The notes beneath the pieces were generated by a model that had not been told where the DNA came from, did not search any database, and worked only from the letters and a program-made list of their open reading frames with translations. DNA of 64,000 nucleotides from Linnemannia hyalina (taxonomy: Eukaryota; Mortierellomycota; Mortierellomycetes; Mortierellales; Mortierellaceae), in contig JAHRHY010000010.1 in assembly GCA_019671135.1 (NCBI GenBank), positions 868,001 through 932,000 of the forward strand, read 5' to 3'. Below are positions 45,467 to 58,580 of the stretch, piece after piece. Numbering within the stretch: the first letter of the stretch is position 1; the number at the start of each line of letters is the position of its first letter. The position numbers were made by a program, and so were the translations under genes.

Positions 45467-46687
45467 TTACATGCGGAATCCTTTCTATCAATGTTTGTAG
45501 GTTGCCAACAAGATGGTGTTAGAAACATGATGGGTTATGGCAACAACTTAAAAAGCATAAGGAGACCTTGCGACTTACTGATGTGATGAGTCCAAGGACA
45601 GACTTGGCGCCAAACTCGGCGATCTGCAAGACCTCGTTGGTGGCCTTGCCCACGGTGGCAGCATCCTCAAAGCGACGGTCCAAGAACTTTTGTGTGGCCT
45701 GATAGCTGGGAGTCTTGTCCGTTGTCATGAAGAGCTCTGTGGTGGTATAGACTCCTGCGAGGGAGGCGCGCTTTGTGTACCAGTTCATGTCTGCGCTCTT
45801 ATCGCCTGCGAGGTGCCAGATCTCGTCGACAATCCTGGCGAGATGGTTCAGAGACATGGTGACATTTGAGGGCTGGCCCATGATGGCCAATGCCTCTTGC
45901 CAGCGGTCGACATAGGGTGCGATCATTCCAAGTCTTGTCAGTGTTCCCAGCTTGATTATTTCCTGTGTGCCCAACCTATAAGTCAGTACAGAGGATGGCG
46001 ATGATGCTATAAGTGCCAGGTTCATGATATCATCATAGATGGGGTTTCCTTGCTCTCAAGCGATTCATATATCGCCATGAATGCAATAGTGTCGTACCCT
46101 TCCATTCTGCCCTCCAATTCCAGAGGAAGGCGTTCGAGACAGTCTTGCAGAAAGTAGTCGATCAGATCAGCTCCGCCTTTGGGGAACATGCCATGGATGA
46201 TGGTAGGGTATCCCATTGACTCTGCAGCCTTGGCGATTGAGACAGTTGTCCATCCATGTTCGGGCACAAAGGTCAAAGCCTTCTTCAGAATAGCTTCGGG
46301 TGTTGTCTTGGCATGCGAGGCCGAGATTGGTTGTTGTTGTTGTTGAGCATCCTGTGGGCTTTGGCTATCATGGCATTTGAAAGTTTGATCAATTATTTAG
46401 AAACTAAAAGTCAGTCTTTGAAACAGGGAGACCAATTGGTTCTCTGCTCTCACACAGGTAAGTGTTCAAGCCCACTGAGGCAGGTTGTGTTGAGCTGGCG
46501 GGTCGATTCGTCTAAATAGGTACCTAGGCTGTGTCGAGTCCTCAGAGCGCCAAGAGGCCGAGGCTGTGAAGGTACGGGCTGTCGTTACTGCCCTGGTCAG
46601 AGTAGCAGGAGCTAGGCGCGCGGTCGCGGGACGCGAGAGAAGCGAGAAGGCTTGGCGCGCGAAGAGTGTCCTTTGAATGGCAGACAT
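45467..46687 (-). CDS. COQ9: Ubiquinone biosynthesis protein COQ9
   Basis: Four exons, 46687-46524, 46364-46098, 45975-45579 and 45484-45467, give 281 aa. A mitochondrial presequence (Arg/Ala/Ser-rich, about 1-45) precedes a Gln-rich linker. The TetR-like fold follows: ILKKALTFVPEHGWTTVSIAKAA, GYPTIIHGMFPKGGADLIDYF, then TLTRLGMIAPYVDRWQEALAIM and the lipid-binding region HLARIVDEIWHLAGDKSADMNWYTKRASLAGVY. Helix 10 (VLGLITSKGF) is completed by the last 18-nt exon, which supplies KGFRM and the stop. COQ9 binds lipid and presents substrates to COQ7 at the inner mitochondrial membrane. Confidence 0.92.
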
Positions 46688-47081
46688 TTATGTCGAGTGA
46701 GGGTTGGTGTTGCAAAGTGTGAGAATGAGAGAGTCCTGTTCCCTTTGTTTGTGGGTTGTCGAGATCCTGTGTTTCCGTTCCTTGGTTCGCCGGGTTATGA
46801 AAAGGAGACGATCCGAGTTTTGGTCGTCCATGGCTTTAAATCGATCAGCCGAATAGACATGTTTTCCGGTGACGTTTCTTTTTTCAATGCGCGCTGGTGG
46901 GTGGTGCCACTGTCATGCCCTACTTACCGGCCTTTAATTCACCCTACAAGTCAGTCGCTCTCATCCTTTTTCTTCTTTCTTGTTCTGCATCCCTCTCTCC
47001 GTCTCTCTCTTCTTCATCCCCAACACTTTCACCCTTTCTCCTTTTTATACATTCACACCCCCCTCTTTCCCAACTCAAGTC
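46688..47081. other. Divergent promoter of COQ9 and SVF1
   Basis: About 395 bp, becoming strongly pyrimidine-rich on the SVF1 strand from 46950 onward. No other feature. Confidence 0.5.
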
Positions 47082-48657
47082 ATGTGGTCCTCCCGTAGGT
47101 TATCCTTACTCTTTCCTTGGCCATAATTACGCCCATCACTCTCGTTCCATCTGTGCTCATTCTTTCATAAAAGAACAAGAGTCCATCCCACTTTTTCAGA
47201 CTATTTTATGCTATGAGAGCTCATTCTACACTTACGCAAAAAAATCAGGGAGCGTGCATCTCAAAAAGAAAGACTGCGCCGATGACCAACAACGTGCGCA
47301 AAAGGCTGGCCTCGTTTTTGGCCATAAAGACACGGATAGAGAAGGTATTGACTGACACTCTTTCGTCTCCTTCCATTCTTATTCGTGCAAAACACACAGT
47401 TACTTCCTCTGTCTCCAACCTGGCTGGTTACGGCGCTCAGCCTGGCTCCCCTAAGCCCGGTGACATCCCCAACGCCGGCGAGGGTGTTAAGTCAGCTGCC
47501 TCCCTTTGCAAGGATGGAAAGTACTACTCCGAGTTGACCACCAAGGACCTCGAGTGGACCATTGCCGCCACCGCCTCGACCGAGACCCAGACTTTCTATT
47601 GTATCACCGATGAGGGTAACTTTGGTCACGTCCAATTGATCCACTCCAACCTCGGGTATGTTAATTTAAAAGGAAATGAACGAATCGAATGCGTTGTAAA
47701 CGGCCAACGTATATTATTGCCAATACGACCATCCAGCTAACTCACTCTGAATGTGTTGTGTTAACTAGAATTTGGGGCGCTCCTGCTTCGGTCCAGATGA
47801 CTGCCCGTTTCCGTGGCAACGGCATCAGCAAGTTCTTCTCGGTCAACTTGACCAACTTTGCGCTCTCAGCAGACAAGCTGTCTGCCTCGACCAACCTTAT
47901 GTCTATCACCATGTCACCCGACGGCCAAAAGTTCACCATCCAGGTCACCAACCCCCCAGATTTGATTGTCTCGTTGACTTTTGAGCGCACCACCAAGGGC
48001 TACAAGATTGGTGAGGGCAAGAGCTTCTTTGGCGATGGCTTTGTTTCCCACAAGTTCTGGCCTTCCTGCAAGGTCTCTGGAATGATGATCGTCGAGGGCA
48101 AGGCTCAAGATATGGCTGGCGAGGGTACTTTTGTTCACGCTATCCAAGGAATGCGCCCTCACTTGGTCGCCTCCAAGTGGAGCTATGTCGATTTCAGAGG
48201 AAGCGACACCGAGACCAACAACAAGGCCAAGCTGTCGCTGATCCAGTTCACCACACCTGAGTACTACGGAAGCACCACTGTCACGCAGGGATCACTTGTC
48301 TTTGATGGACAGCTTGTTGGTGTTGCTGTCGACAACAAGACTGAAGCTGTGACGAGCGAATATGACGAGGAGACTGGCTACAACCCCCCTACCGAGGTTA
48401 ACTATGTCTGGGAGGGCAAGGCAATCGAGGGCGGCAAAACCTTCAAGGCTGTTCTTAACGTCAAGCCCAAGGGATTGTGCCAAAAGGTCGATCTCCTTGC
48501 TGAGATCCCCTGGGCGCTCCGCAAGATTGTGTCAACGTTTGTTGCCAAGCCCATTATCTACCAGTGGTACGACGAGGCCACTGCTGTGATCACCGTTGGG
48601 GACGTCGAGCACAAGCTGGCAGGACACGTCTACCACGAGGCCACCTTCGTCATGTAA
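47082..48657 (+). CDS. SVF1: Survival factor 1 (Svf1-like lipocalin, ceramide transport)
   Basis: Three exons, 47082-47094 (13 nt), 47400-47655 and 47769-48657, give 385 aa. The tiny first exon encodes MWSS and joins to LTSSVSNLAGYG, an N-terminal amphipathic segment like that which targets Svf1 to membranes. The two lipocalin-like halves follow: LEWTIAATASTETQTFYCITDEGNFGHVQLIHSN, then SKFFSVN, VSHKFWPSCKVSG, and in the C-terminal half FTTPEYYGSTTVTQGSLVF and YDEATAVITVGDVEHKLAGHVYHEATF. Yeast Svf1 moves ceramides from the ER to the Golgi and promotes survival under oxidative stress. The gene lies 178 bp upstream of THOC5 on the same strand. Confidence 0.93.
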
Positions 48658-48835
48658 TTTTCAGCTTACTCTACATCAGCTTACACATTCTGCTCTACTA
48701 GTTCTACAACACCCACCTAATAAATCTTGAGAGCAGCCTTAACAGTCACAATCCTTCCTTCTTGCAGTTGAGATTCGAATCCATCGCCACTTCTTTTTCT
48801 CTCGTAAACCAAACAACGACGTTCGCCATTCCACC

Positions 48836-51750
48836 ATGACCGCAGCAGACAACAACTACCCGGAGAGCATATCAAGGATATGTGGCGAGCTCCAGAACTT
48901 GTCGACACAGATGCTCGAGCTGCGCAGGACAGAGCCAAGATTCCCAACTCCAGCTGAAGCAGCGCCATCAGAGGCACGCGACGACACTGCGATGGATGTC
49001 GATCAGGTTAAGGTATTCTTTCGCAGCAAGCTCGCATATGCCACAGCTTAAGAAGAAGAAGAACAACCTACACGCACACGCACGCCATCATTTTTATTAT
49101 CCAATATTATAGACTGGGAAGAAGGCTAAACGGTACTTCAACCTTCGTGTATTCTTTTGTTACCACAATCAACCAAAAAATAGAAGCCAGTTTTTGATTT
49201 CGACCCTACACTCCAGAAGAAACTGCACGAAGGCGTTGTAGAAGGACACCGCAACCTGGCTCTCCTCAAGAGCCTGAACCGACAGATCCACCAACAAGGG
49301 CGCAACCTCAGGAACGAGTTGACAGAGCAGAAATTGAGCGTTGGCAAAGTTGATCTGGGCTTTCAGAACATCAAATATCAGCGCAAATATCTCATGAACG
49401 AGATCGCACGCTGTCACGACATGGAGTAAGCAAGGCACAATATTTGGAAAACCCTCTTTGTTGTGAATTGTGTGTAAGGCGAGTAGACAGAAGTATTGAC
49501 CTTGTTTGTGTCCCTTTTATCACCCATAGGACGTTTTACCAGGATGTGCCATTGGTGACAATGGACGAGTTTAGGCAAGTGGCACCAGAGAGCCTCACAA
49601 ACACGACGAGCGACCATCAACTCATGCTGAATCGACTCCAGTTTGAACTTGAGGAGCGGAAGCGATATGATGCAGAGAAGAGGCGACTCTTGGCGGTCAA
49701 AGTCCAGCTGACAAAAGCTAACAAGGCTCGCAAGGCCCAACTTAACAGGGTCGAGACGCAACTGGAGGCTTATATCCAATCCAGTCAGTCTCTTCAGGAT
49801 CTCTTCCAGGAACCCGTCGAGCCTATTCGCTCGCATCACGATATCCTTAACGTCGACGGAGCAGGATCGGCTTCTAACAACGGCGAGGCTAACGGTGTAA
49901 ACAAAACAGGAGGGGCACTGGGAATAACTGGCGGTGTGGCGTCTCCCATGGTGAGCTCGCCAGCTCACTCTCAGCAGGAGGTGGTCGCAGCCGATGTCGG
50001 GTTAGTGGCGCCATTGCGTGTCGGAACAACAGAGTTATTGAAGAGGAACGATATCGCCCAACTGTTGCCTCAGCCGCTTTATGTGCTCTTCCGTCAGGCT
50101 TGTGCATTCTCTGCTACCTTCGGAGATGAGGTTCGTGCCGAGATTCAGGGAGATATTGCGGCGGCTCAAGTGGAGGCAGGAGTTCATGCGGCGGCAAAAC
50201 AGGCTGCCTCGTTACCCAAGAACAACAACCAGAATGACATGGCTCGCGCAGGAGATGTTGCAGGGGCTTTCAATGCTGATTCGCCAATGTTGCAGAAGGA
50301 TGGTCAGGCAGAGGATGAAGATGTGCGCGAGAAGGAGCGAAGAGGATCCGAGTCTGAAACCCAAAACCAATACGAGAAGTTCCCCTTGGAAGTTATCATC
50401 AAGATCAAGAAGGACGGTACGTGGGTTTATTTTCGGTTCTGAGCATCTTTTCTGTATTCACAAGCGTTATTTATTAACTGTCGTTTTGTGTGATGATTAG
50501 CATTGGTTTCTTCGCATACGATTGCACACCTTCGGTTCACATACCTCATGCGTCTTGGGATTGTGGTAGTCGCGGTGGACTCTGCTCCTGGTATTTTGAA
50601 ACTGGACCCTTCACTTCTTTTGCAAGAATTATTCCCCAAAGACTATGGCGAGATCTGTCCCAACCCCGAGGCAGCCTTCTTGGGCCTGACGGCCTTTGAT
50701 ACTCTGGTCTCTGGCGATGGGAGCGTTGGCGAGCAAGGATCCGATCTGCAGATGGATGTCAAAAAGTCAGGAGGATATGCCTACCGCTGGGCACAGGAGC
50801 TTTGCGGTCTCGAGTTTCTGGGACCTCTTTCACAAGGATGGGGACCTGTTTCGGGCACGGAGCTGGAGAATTTAGCGGTGGATGATATGGCGTCATTCTC
50901 TCAGGCTGTGCTTTCTGGACATGGAAATAGGAGAGCGTTCTTAAGCCAGGTGATTCGCATGATTCGGAACCGTCGTAGGGCGTGGAAGTCGCTTGAGAGA
51001 CAGCTGGAGGACCTGGATAGGGGTGTGATCCCCAGCCTGAAGGGTAGAGCTCTGGAGTTTGCTCTGGGTATGGCTCAACCCGTAGGTAATGCTCGTCACA
51101 AGGTCACGATCTCTAAATGGCAGACGACGGATGATACTTCCTCGAAGGGATCGACCATGTACAAGGTGCAGTTGGTCATGCCAGACCCACTGATATCCTC
51201 CACCAGGAGCACTGTCACGGCCAAGGTGATTGTTGTTGAGGCTACTGTCGAGATTGCACTTTCTTATGTCGAGCGTGTGCCAAAGTGGGAGTTGAAGCCT
51301 GGTCCTGGGTTCCCGAGCACTATGAGGACGACGAGCAGCAATATTGGTGGTGCCAACGGCGGTGGCGAGGATAACGAGTCAGGAGCTATGTTGGTCGATG
51401 ATGGAGGGGTCGCCTCTAATACTGCCTCTCCAGCTCTCCCCAAAGGAAGCCAGGAAGATGAGATCAAGGACCGATCACCGTTCCTGGATTCATTGATGGT
51501 AAATTTCAATTAATCGCACCTCTTCTTCAGGCGACAGTGTGTGCTCGTTTTGCATGTGTCAAATTAGCAACATGATGTACTAACATATCAATCGATTCTC
51601 CGCTTTACTTGGATATAGTACACTGTGAACAACGAGCTTCCAGCGGCATTGTACGGAGCAGAGCCTGGCGAGAGGAACATGTTGCTCTCTGTGCAGTTGA
51701 CGCGAATTGTTACCGACTTGTCGACTGTTCTCGAGACCGTCTCCTACTAA
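48836..51750 (+). CDS. THOC5: THO complex subunit 5
   Basis: I join 48836-49012, 49184-49425, 49530-50416, 50501-51498 and 51619-51750 for 811 aa. An extra small exon near 49113-49132 would break the frame and is left out. The N-terminal half is the THOC5 coiled coil: VDLGFQNIKYQRKYLMNEIARCHDME and FELEERKRYDAEKRRLLAVKVQLTKAN, followed by a variable Ala/Gly/Asn linker. The C-terminal half holds LPQPLYVLFRQACAF, LEVIIKIKKD, and the helix/strand block ending VQLTRIVTDLSTVLETVSY. THO couples transcription with mRNA export. Its 3' end converges on the OSH3-like gene. Confidence 0.87.
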
Positions 51751-51934
51751 GCACAAGGGTAGTGTGCTCTAAACCGCACTCAAATAAAAACGCATTTTAA
51801 ACATGTTGCAAATGGTGCTTTTGGTTATTTCTGATACAGAAGAAGGTCTACAGAACGGTATGGAATGAAATATGATGGGAAGAGAAGGGGGAAGGGAAGG
51901 TTGGAAAAGAAAGAAAGCGACAGAGGTAGGTGAT

Positions 51935-54900
51935 TTACCAGAGGGCAATTTTCTCGTTCCACTGGCCAGTCTCACGAGTCTCCCAGTAACCACCCTTATA
52001 CCTCCAAGTCTGTCCCTCCGGGTCCTCAGTCTGAGGATCATCGGCCTTCTCAAACCAACGGGCCTCCCACAGCTCCCCACGAGACTCCATCGCCTTTCTC
52101 AGCTCACGCTGCTTCTGCTCCACCCTCAATTTTTCCTGATCGGCTTGCTCAACAAGTCCACGCTCAAACAGACTCTGATCGGGCCTGAACCTCGTATCGG
52201 TCTTGGGAAGTTTAACCTCCAACCCCTTGTACATCTCATTCAACTGAGTCGTAAACTCTGTGAACCCATAATACTTTTCATGATTCGCCGGTGGAGCATT
52301 ACACTTCCAAAGCCTCTCCAACTTGTTTGGCGCCACCTCCTCCATCAACGATTCCGACCATCGCCCCTGCAGGGTTCGCTTCTTTGCCCCATTTGCTGTC
52401 ATGACGTGTCCGGAGAGCTCATGTTTGGTGCCGGCAAAGAAGGAGGATTCCTTGAAGGTCAGGACACAGGTTTCGCGGGTCGTGTGGTTGATGATTTTCA
52501 TGTCTCCTGTATGTTCGAGATATTTGGTTCCGGCCATGAGGTTTCGCATCCAGGTGGTTGGTTTTGAGATTGTGTAGTGGTCGTTGGTTTTGGGGAAGTT
52601 GATATGGATCGTTCCGTTGGGCATCAGTTCCTGTTGGGAGAGAAGAGGAGGAGGAGGAAAAGAAAGGGGGGGGGGGGGGGGGTAATGAAGAAAGTAAAGG
52701 AGAAATGGCAATTAGATATTTGTTATTGTGAAAACTGATAGACATGATGGAGAGAGAGAGAATTGGAAGGAATGAAGAAAAAACTTACCATTGACTTGCC
52801 CCAGAACTTGGTCTTGGCACGAGAGTCCATGGAAAAGGTCCAGCTGTTAACAGATTCAGCATGGCACTATCATAGGAAACGAAAAAAAAAGAGGATAGGA
52901 AAATAAGGAATATAGGTCAGTCATCGACGAAACGTTCGTTAACGCGGACAACAAAGCCATGCAAAGAAAACTTGTGAACGAGGTGACTTACGGCCATGAC
53001 GGGAGGGTAGTGACTGACTTTCTCAGAGATGAACTTGAAGCCCTTCTCGGGACAGACATATTCAAAGGTCTCTCCGTGAAGAGGGTTGAAGGGCTTGCGG
53101 GCCGCGCGCCACTGGGAGGTCGAGTACCCACTGACAGCAAAGGCCGCAACATAGACCAACCGATCCAAGCTATCCGCAAGTCCCACAGCTTTGTCCAGCA
53201 ATTCGCTGTACTCCAGTTCCTCGCACAAACGCTGCAAGACGTTGATGGGCTCGTTCAGCGAAACAGGCATGGCGACTGTCGACAGATCCTTGCCAACGTT
53301 CTTGCGGAGAATAGAAAGGAGTGAGATGTCTTCGCCCGAGACTGGCGCAGGGAGTGCTGTACGACGGACGATGGGTGTATCATCGACTTCTTCTTTGCTG
53401 TTGTCGTCCTGTTTTGGTGGTGCCTCTGCTACTTGTGTCTCCTTAACGGGTTCCTCTGAAGATTCGTCGTCATCGTCGCTCGAGCCATCGTCTTGATCAT
53501 CTGCCTGGTCATCGAATCCAGCACCCTCGAGATCCGAAAGATCGGCTGAAGATAAGTCAGCGGTCAGGATGGCATCGTCAGCATCGTAAAAGATATCAGA
53601 ACCAGTAATAGAGGATGTGAAGGAGTGGGTGCGGTCAGAGTTCATGGAGGTACGGGTATGGGCAATGTAAGCTTCTTCGACAGTGGTGTGCCTGGACAGG
53701 GTCGATTTGTCACCACGGGAGGAGGTGAAAGTGTCGGTCTCTGACAACATTTGGCGGAATTGCTTCTCGTTCTTCTCCCACTTTTCCATCTCAGATCTCA
53801 TCAACTCGAACGCCTTCTCCTTGTCCGACTTGAGCTTGTTGAATGACGCCTGGAGACGGGTATGGATGCTCTCGATAGACGCGTTGGACGAGGCAACACT
53901 GTTGTCGCTCGTGGCTATTAGGGCATGAATGAAGGTATGATATGTTAGCTAGCTGGTATGGTCCTGCTTTCACTTATCGATTCAACTACTACAGGAGATT
54001 TCAGGTAAACTTACTCCGCTGGAGAGAGGGGATGAACTTGTTGATCTTGAACTTATTGTTGGGGGGGCTGTTGTTATCGACAGAAGACTGACGCTCACGC
54101 TGAGTAGGGCTGCGCTGGGAGTGGCTGCTCGAGACAGGGCTACTGCTCTCAGACTGAACACGGATCGAATCAAGTTGATCCTTGATCTCCAAGAAACCGG
54201 CATCCATGGTCGACATGAGCTCCTTGAGCTGGTCAAGGTCGTTGTTGTTGCCGCTGCTGGTGCCGACCCAGCTGTTGCGGAGGTAGGCCCGCTTTTGGGA
54301 CGAATCGCGTTGGGTCATGCGGTGGACGGTATCCTGGGCAGCACGTTGTTCCGCATTCTTAAACGTCTTGATGGCCTTGGTCCAGTCGTTGTAGTCCTCA
54401 ACGGTCAAGGCTTTGAGATGGTAGAGCATAGTGCCGGAATCGATGTGGATCATGTTGGACGCCTGGCTGACGGTGACGGTCGACAGAACCAGGTGGACTT
54501 TACCACGGCATGGGGTGTCGGGCGTCTTGTAGTATGAGAGGATACCATTGTCGATCTTGAACCAACGTTTGGCCCATCCTATTTATCAACATATGAATTC
54601 ATCGTTAGTGAGCAGACCGTGAGATAACGTCGGTCATATATCGATTACAAGTAAACGAGTGATTCTCACCTTGCATGCGCTTGCGCTTCTTCTTGAGAAG
54701 CCAGCCAGACATCTCGGAGGGCTGGGGAGCAACCTTGGGGCCACGCTCCTCGAGGGCGACAAAGAAGGTGAGGCGCTTGGAGGTGTGGATCGAGAAGGAG
54801 TTGTCTATTCATTTGTTCATTGTCAGCCGAAAATATCGTTTTAGTGAGCCGTTTTTCTTTTCCTTTGTTCCCTTCTTTTTTCGTGGGTAACAATCGCCGA

Positions 54901-55747
54901 TATGAAGACATTGCAATGAACGAATCGACCTGAAACAGCTCTTTCACTGTCTCGCACTCATTCTTGTATGCATTTTCTCTCTCCATCTCACTCACTCTCT
55001 TATGCACTCTCATCCTTACTCCTATGCAATTGACCTTCCTTCTCTTTCCGGTACTCACTTCTCTCTCTTTCCTTCCGTTCTTTGTTCAATTATTTCGATC
55101 AGTCACTACTTACCAAAGACGACCACATAGCTACCAGCTTCCTTGACGGTGTACTCTCCACGGATAGTGCCCGAGCTCGAGTCATAGTGCTGAATGGGGA
55201 GGATTTCGATCAGGTCGGGATCCTTGAACTTTGCAACTGTCTTCTTTCTTCTGGCCGAAGGCTGAGAGTTCGAAGGCAACGAAGACTGACTAGGGTTCTG
55301 CTGGTTGGTACCTAGTCCATCCGCAAGTCCCTGACCAAGATGATCCTCGTCGTCACTAAGAGAATCGACTGAAGCCCTGCTCGAGGCATAGTTGCTGATA
55401 TGGCTCGACCTTGTGGGCGAGGTCGAGAGAGCCGAATCCTTAAAGTATTGCTGAGAGTTGTTGCTGTTGTTGTTTCCACTGCTGCTGCTGCTGCTAGGTC
55501 CCTGGGGGTGACGAGTAGAGTGAATGGACTCTGGTCGGTTGATGGAAGGAGGAGCGACGGAGGTGATGGAAGGAGCGAGGGTGTTTGACTTGAGCTGAGC
55601 GGGTACGGAAGAGGATTTGCGGAAGAAGAGGCCAAAGGAGATGTTTTTCTTCTTTGTCGAAAACCACCAGACGAGGGTTTTGTCGGACTGGTCGACGTGG
55701 ACGTAGTGCTGGAAGACGTCCCTTGGGGGGACCTCAATCTCTTGCAT
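51935..55747 (-). CDS. Oxysterol-binding protein, Osh3-type (GOLD-PH-ORD)
   Basis: Six exons, 55747-55114, 54804-54670, 54578-54015, 53914-52992, 52866-52789 and 52630-51935, give 1,009 aa. The N-terminal GOLD-like domain spans VPPRDVFQHYVHVDQSDKTLVWWFSTKKKNISFGLFFRK and later AGSYVVVFGDNSFS, split by a Ser-rich insert. The PH domain begins MSGWLLKKKRKRMQGWAKRWFKI and ends near WTKAIKTF. A linker with a FFAT-like motif (IFYDADDA, 552-559) leads to the ORD: FNPLHGETFEYV, then SEKVSHYPPVMA in place of the usual HSHHPP, KFWGKSM, and the WYW-rich C-terminus. Osh3 proteins work at ER contact sites in lipid exchange and phosphoinositide control. The linker before the ORD is very acidic. Confidence 0.92.
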
Positions 55748-57063
55748 TGCGGCTGGGAGAAAGGGAGGAAAGGAAGGGTGATGGGAACCCTTTGGTGTTG
55801 GGAGGCTGAGAGTAGGAGAGTAAAAATAAGGAAGAGAGCAGGAAGAAGGAAAGAAAGAAGAGATGAAAGCAAGAAGAACTATGGAAAGGAGATGGGGAAG
55901 AAGGAATGAGTTCTTTGAAAGAGAAAAGAGAAAAGAGAGAGGGAAGAAGAAGAAAGAAGAAAGAGAAAATAGATATAAAAAGTGACTAAAGAGAGTGCTT
56001 TGTCCAGACCAAAAGGAAGGCGAGAGGGATGGGAACGTGCCATTGACTGGATGTACTGGGAGTGTGATGACGATAAACCTTCTTGGTCGTACTTGTGCCC
56101 ATTCAATTCGCAGTGTGTCAGAATTCAGGCACACACAAACGTGAAGGACTGATTAAAATAGAAAGCGAGTGTTCATTCTAATGATTGAGTGATGACAGGG
56201 CCAGGTGAGCCCTCTTCTTTCTTCGTGTTTGTTTGTTTATGTTGTTCATGTCAATGTCTACTTTGGCAACTCATGTCTGCCACACTCTCTCACCACCATC
56301 ACCACTACCACCGCAGGTACCATCACCACCACACCATGCTGCTGTCAGCACTCTCACTTTCTTTTTTTTATCGGCCACGCGCAACATACCTTACATCATT
56401 GTAGCCATGGTTGTCTTTCCTTCTAAACACCCAACAATCCGTTACAAAAGATATTCTTCCTTTCAGGGGAAGGACGATAAGACAAGGCAAAAAAAAGGGA
56501 CCCTGCCTTGCCTTATATTCTACTTGAAACTGTGGCGGTGATCAGGATCAAAAACTGATCGGTATCAGACTATTCATCATTCAGAGGGAAGCACGCGGCT
56601 AGTAACAGAGGGGCGCCTTGTTCTCTCTCTATTGGCCCTGGGCTCCAGCCGATAGGTAGACTAGGTGTTTGTATGAATAAAATGGCATGAAGTAAGCCGT
56701 GATGGGTCTCCACATGGGATACCAACTGAATGAAATTATGAAATGAACTTTATTCCCAGCCGAAGGACAAGGGAGGCCGAAGCGACGGATGGTTACCTTG
56801 CCAGCCAGGATGGATAATTAATACTCGCCATGTGTTTGCTGAGAATGTACGCTGTCTATTTGTTTACCATTTAGGCTGATCAATGGCTTCGAGACAAAAG
56901 GCATTGTGGAACAATCACTATCAGAGACAAGCCATTTTTGTTCAGAGAGACACGCGTTCTCTCCCCACGGGTCACTGTTGTTTTCTGTGTAAACGATCCG
57001 CCGCCATCTCCGTCATCCTCTTTCCATTGCCACAAACAACACTCACCCTACCTACCTTCCGTC
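55748..57063. other. Divergent intergenic region between OSH3-like and ALKBH6
   Basis: 1.3 kb. It is GA-rich near the OSH3-like start (55750-55990), and has CAC/ACC repeats near 56285-56335. No gene or RNA is supported. Confidence 0.5.
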
Positions 57064-58580
57064 ATGACAAGAACAATCGCTTCTGCAAAACTCGACATCG
57101 CACCTTCAAGCATCTATTACATCCCTGACTTCATCACCCCTGCCGAGGAACAGACTCTCATCGACAAGGTACCTTTAGCACTCACACATTCATTCTACAG
57201 AAAAAATAATTAAACCAGCAGAAAGGACTCACCAACAACGGAATATACTTGTAGGTCCTTACGGCACCCAAGCCCAAATGGGTTCACCTCAAGAACAGAA
57301 GGTGAGTCGGATATTAGTCATGTTCGCCCCAGTTGGGGTCTCCTATGAACAAATAGAAAGTGAGCGTGAGCCTGGGGCGGCTCTTCGCGCGCGTTATTAT
57401 GCTTTAAGTGAACGTTTCCTTTAGTTTCTGTCGCCATTCGATTCACGAAGAAGAAAAAAAAATTGAGATAGCTCGCTGCCCCTACTTTGCCCCGCCCACG
57501 CAAACTCACGCATAATGCACACATGTTCGTCTTCTTCCATATGATAGACTACAGAACTGGGGTATGGACCGCTTTGGGAGCAACAATATTTGTTATCCAT
57601 TGGGCGGTGAATTGGAGAAAAATGCAAGGAATAGCATGAACTCAAGGAACAAAAGGAGAAAATGAAAGAGCAAACCAAACCAACAACACCAACAGCTTGA
57701 GAGCACACATTAATCCCATGAGGAATATGCCTCTGTTCGCCTTTCGCTAATTCATTCCTCAGCGAACACGCACGTACATGTACCACACGCATGTGCGTGC
57801 GTAGCAGCGTTTGAACTATGATCTGTTTGGAGAAGGTGGGGGCTTTCATATGCTTAACCGTTGCATTACATTTTTTGATGTATATTTTCTTGTTTACTTC
57901 AGGGGGGATTGTGAGCGAACGAGGAATGATTGGGGAACCACTGCCAGTCTGGCTCAGCTACCTGTTCCCCAGATTTCGCGAGGCTGGGGTCTTTGAAGGC
58001 ATGGATGCAACCCATCAGGACCCAAACCATTGTCTCGTGAACGAGTACCTCGCCGGTCAAGGCATCATGGTAAAATATCGTGTTTGGATGCCATTGCCCG
58101 CGTCTTGTTTCTCTTTCCCTCTATGACATTGGCCACTGAAGTTAACAAGAGTTACATTTGCAATGTATGGTCGATTCTTTCTAGCCTCACAAAGACGGTC
58201 CCGCCTATCTCCCAACAGTGTCTACTGTAACGCTTTCATCTCATTGCGTCCTCGAGTTCTACAAATACCCCGAGGACAAGGAACAGGAGGAACGTGATTC
58301 TACCACGGAGGAGGCCCGAACACAGGAGCCCGAGTTTTCGTTGTTGGTTCAACCGCGGTCTTTGCTCGTGCTCAAGGAGGACGTCTACAAGAAGTACATG
58401 CATGGCATCCGGGAGATCACCGAGGACGACCTGCGCACGGGCAACATCTTGAACCTGCCTGAAGCCATGCCACAGGGTATTGAGGAGACGCCAGTGCTGG
58501 AGCGAGGAACCAGAATATCACTCACATTCAGGATTGTGCAAAAGACCCTCTCAGCCAAAAAGTTGTTCCTCCGACGATAG
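57064..58580 (+). CDS. ALKBH6: AlkB homologue 6, Fe(II)/2-oxoglutarate dioxygenase
   Basis: Five exons, 57064-57168, 57255-57301, 57548-57561, 57903-58069 and 58185-58580, give 242 aa. The third exon is only 14 nt and supplies LQNWG, a block conserved in ALKBH6. Other hallmarks: [68 protein letters not shown] with iron ligands His113 and Asp115, the third ligand His184 in YMHGI, and RISLTFR with the 2-oxoglutarate-binding Arg. An acidic insert sits between FYKYPED and PRSLLVL. ALKBH6 binds nucleic acid; its physiological substrate is not settled. Confidence 0.93.

Noticed and set aside
33302..46687. COQ1 and COQ9 as a ubiquinone gene cluster
   Set aside because: Four unrelated genes on mixed strands lie between them; proximity is probably chance.
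49113..49132. Small THOC5 exon coding TGKKAKR
   Set aside because: Including it (20 nt) breaks the frame into the next exon, while joining 49012 directly to 49184 keeps it.
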